Under the pieces are notes generated by a model. That model ran no database searches. It saw nothing but the letters and a program-made list of their open reading frames with translations, and had not been told where the DNA came from. The position numbers and the translations under genes are program-made. Shown piece after piece: positions 62,501 through 64,000 of a DNA stretch of 64,000 nt. Position 1 is the stretch's first letter. Each line of letters begins with the position of its first letter. Origin of the DNA: an uncultured Nocardioides sp. (GTDB lineage: Bacteria > Actinomycetota > Actinomycetes > Propionibacteriales > Nocardioidaceae); the NCBI RefSeq assembly GCF_947488025.1, contig NZ_CANKYS010000003.1:62001-126000 (forward strand), in the 5' to 3' direction.

Positions 62501-64000
62501 CGAGCTTGGGGCCGCCGTACTGCGCGGTCGCGCGGTAGCGCCACTGCTCGACCTGGTACTTGGACGCGAGGTCCTCCAGCGTCGCAGCCGACAGCGGCTG
62601 CGTGTAGGTGATCTCGAAGCCGCCCTCGACGACGTCCATCGACGCCATGTCGAACGGGGTCTCGCCGGTGAGGTCCAGCTTCTGCAGGCCGAAGCGGAGC
62701 TTGCCCGTCTGGCCCCAGTTGCCGCCGGCGCCGAGGCCACCGACGATCAGCGAGCCGTCGGGACCGGCGAGGACGCGGCTGACGCCTGCCTCGAGGCCCT
62801 GGGTCATCCGGAAGAGCGCGCCCTGCTTGGCGCCGTCGACCTCTTCGAGGTCGGCGCGCTGCAGGCCGCCGTAGGTCACGTCGCCGATGAACAGCTGGCC
62901 CGCGTAGGGACCCTCCTCGACGACGATCGGGGTGCTCGGGGAGTTGGCGATCTCGTTCTGCGGCATCCACAGCACCGGCTTGGTCACCGGCTCGTCGTCG
63001 AAGCGGCCCGGGGTGCCGTCGGGCTCGGTGGTGAAGTGGTTGTAGAACTCGCCGGGCTTGATCTCGATGAGCTTGTTGGCCGGCAGCCACCCGCCCTGGT
63101 TGTCGGTCACGAAGATCTCGCCCTCGGGACCCCAGCCCATGCCGTGGGGAGTGCGCAGACCACCGGCGATGTACTCGATCTCGCCGGTCTCCTTGTCGAT
63201 GGAGATGTGCGTGCCGCGGTCGGGACTGCCCTGCGGCACGGTGGTGGCGCCGCCGAGGTTGATCGAGACCGACAGGTTCACGTAGAACTTGCCGTCCCGG
63301 TAGAGCATGCCGAAGCCGAACTCGTGGAAGTTCCCGTCGAACGGGTACTTCGCGATCTCCTCCTGGCTCTGGAACACGCCCTGGGCGTCCTCACCGGTCA
63401 GCTTGATCAGCCCGGTCTTCTCGGAGATGTAGATCTCGCCGTCGACCACCTTGATGCCCTGGGGCTCCTTGAGGCCGCTGGCGATCCTGGTGCGGGTGAC
63501 GTCCGCGGGCGACGCCGCGTCCTTCACGCCGCTGAGGCGGTGGAGCTCGCCGAGCTCGACGTTGCCCTGGTCGTTGCCGTTGCCGCCCCAGGTGAGGACG
63601 AGCAGGTCGTCGCCGTCCCACTCCAGGCCGGTGACCTGCGGCTCGAAGCCGTCGGGACGCAGGTCGACGAGGTCGTAGGCCGGGTTGACGGAGTCGAGCT
63701 GCAGCCCGTCGCCGGCCGAGTCCTCCTGACCCTCGCACTGCTTGAAGCCGGGCGCTGTCACGCGCGTGACGTCGGCCTCGGTGCTGAGCGCGGAGGTCGG
63801 GACGACCGAGAAGGAGGTCGCGCCGGGCGGCATCCACTGCAGCAGGAGACGCTCGCCGCCACCGGCCTCGAAGTAGTCGACGCGGAGGTCGTGGACCTCG
63901 CCGGCGGTCAGCGTGACGCTGCCCTCCTGCGCCTCGGTGCCGTGCAGGCCGTCGTTGTCCACGACGACCTGGTCGTCGACCGTCAGGCGCGAGCCGTCGT
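59535..64000 (-). CDS. Large secreted multidomain sugar-related protein (5' end outside window)
   Basis: At least 1,488 residues; the frame is still open at the window edge. Order from the N-terminal side: end of a PA14 domain (to about 63780); a glucose/sorbosone dehydrogenase-like beta-propeller (about 63700-62300); two CBM6-like modules sharing HAGYxGxGxV and YANGPNPQ (about 62280-61490); a DUF1349-like module (61460-60870); a DUF1080/3-keto-disaccharide hydrolase module starting YRTLFDG (60840-60280); an Ig-like domain; a Pro-Gly linker of TTPPGPP repeats; and a basic C-terminal domain. Relatives act outside the cell on sugars or glycosides. No anchor is seen at the C-terminus. Which domain is catalytic is open. 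Confidence 0.82.
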   Translation of the reverse strand, partial: DGSRLTVDDQVVVDNDGLHGTEAQEGSVTLTAGEVHDLRVDYFEAGGGERLLLQWMPPGATSFSVVPTSALSTEADVTRVTAPGFKQCEGQEDSAGDGLQLDSVNPAYDLVDLRPDGFEPQVTGLEWDGDDLLVLTWGGNGNDQGNVELGELHRLSGVKDAASPADVTRTRIASGLKEPQGIKVVDGEIYISEKTGLIKLTGEDAQGVFQSQEEIAKYPFDGNFHEFGFGMLYRDGKFYVNLSVSINLGGATTVPQGSPDRGTHISIDKETGEIEYIAGGLRTPHGMGWGPEGEIFVTDNQGGWLPANKLIEIKPGEFYNHFTTEPDGTPGRFDDEPVTKPVLWMPQNEIANSPSTPIVVEEGPYAGQLFIGDVTYGGLQRADLEEVDGAKQGALFRMTQGLEAGVSRVLAGPDGSLIVGGLGAGGNWGQTGKLRFGLQKLDLTGETPFDMASMDVVEGGFEITYTQPLSAATLEDLASKYQVEQWRYRATAQYGGPKLDEESLTVASATASEDGRTVTLQIDGMKPDRVVHVRSPRPFESASNETLWSTEAWYTLNSYPGYVAEDPEPAPDGIYELEDGELTGTAGIDTEHAGYTGSGFVDGIQTVGSGTTVEVVAPKAGSYDLQIRYANGPNPQPDQTKKMSLYIGEERQQIELPPFADWKTWGTFTVPVTLPAGATRVEIVYEQGDDGNVNLDHVKLVDPTAGRTEAEDGTITGEGNRVQTEHAGYSGTGYVGGFENDGTAVTFDVTTAEAGFHAITLGYANGPNPQANQTKAMSLYVNDVFVKKLALPPADSWKTWLSIQDQVELEAGANVIKIARDAGDNGNVNLDYLDLGDRSACAPGETPTADDEFVGDALDTCRWSTILNKTSNGVAVADGQLRINAQAGDLSGGAVDAKNMVLQDSPAEGPWAATTQLTMTGTDDYLQGGLVAWTDSSNYAKFVAMERPEGNWVLELGRRINGEMVYTNADLPEGAAPDDLQLQMVSTGTAIQGRWSVDQGETWTSMGAGYPATGLVEPKIGVAAYNGTGSQVGAFDWFRVSGDPVIEPDTCEATTADPGYRTLFDGTAESLEDWNMAGPGLFTREADCSLMTHGGLGLLWHSQPLEGDYSLQLDWKLTKDDNGGVFVGFPDPGNDPWVAVDNGYEIQIDATDDPDSTTGAVYNFQSADLEARDAALNPVGEWNHYEIRVEGKRIRVFLNDELVNDFTSTDDNRLKWPSYIGLQAHGGGENVFYRDVQVKELADPENVPAEVTVTAPEQVETGETAQVVVEVGSAAEAAPTGEVVLSVDGTDLPAVELEDGKATFEVGPFEAAGTVELVADYAGDVATDPGQGTAQLKVVEAPTTPPGPPTTPPGPPTTPPGPPTTPPGPPVPPVPPVDTPAVGVAKGGKVDATANRRKAKLTLRCGRVDCEGKVVLREMGKKGKKGKLGKRLGAGSFDLDARDKDTVTIKLTKQARKLLGDKKSVKAVLVVRFEDGSTQRVKVRLKR
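59890..59973. repeat. 21-bp coding repeat (four units)
   Basis: Four 21-bp units starting GGCGGRCC encode the TTPPGPP linker of the large secreted protein. Units differ at only a few bases, so copy number may vary between strains. Confidence 0.8.

Overview
High-GC actinobacterial chromosome segment, most like Nocardioides or a relative. The grounds are base composition, codon use, many GTG starts, leaderless promoters, and a phoH / Z-isoprenyl synthase / TrhA / fumarase neighbourhood typical of Actinobacteria. The genus is inference. I see no tRNA, rRNA, CRISPR array, insertion sequence or prophage. Both ends cut genes: a sugar-binding lipoprotein on the left and a very large secreted protein on the right.

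1-13.7 kb is sugar uptake. An LpqY-SugABC-like ABC importer is followed by a divergent amylosucrase / GH32 fructosidase pair, a MsmK-type ATPase, a LacI regulator and an AglEFG-like alpha-glucoside importer. A LacI-type operator lies just downstream of the promoter of the second importer.

13.7-25.6 kb is the least familiar part. Three large paralogous proteins (N-terminal HTH, STAND/AAA ATPase, helical repeats, no C-terminal LuxR domain) are each preceded by the same promoter architecture, TGGACA-N17-GATYCT. Among them lie a small lipoprotein with a repeated NRLDF motif and a lipoprotein fusing a CapA metallophosphatase to an M15 peptidase.

25.6-31.4 kb holds a flavin monooxygenase-like protein, a PEP mutase/isocitrate lyase superfamily protein and a complete polyamine/iron-type ABC importer. 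31.5-41.8 kb holds class I and class II fumarases, two CarH-like MerR-B12 regulators flanking a small exported protein, a spermidine-synthase-like protein, a penicillin-binding protein, an ArsR/SRPBCC pair, a methyltransferase and a GNAT pseudogene.

41.8-50.5 kb is envelope and housekeeping: a DUF4396 protein under a CsoR-like operator, a transglycosylase, PhoH, a Z-prenyl synthase, TrhA, a DUF1353 protein, a glycosyltransferase and a YihY/BrkB protein. 50.4-58.8 kb is a galactoside module: an importer without its own ATPase, divergent from GH42 beta-galactosidase, a DeoR regulator and GH36 alpha-galactosidase. The window ends with a methyltransferase and a secreted protein of at least 1,488 residues built from sugar-related domains.
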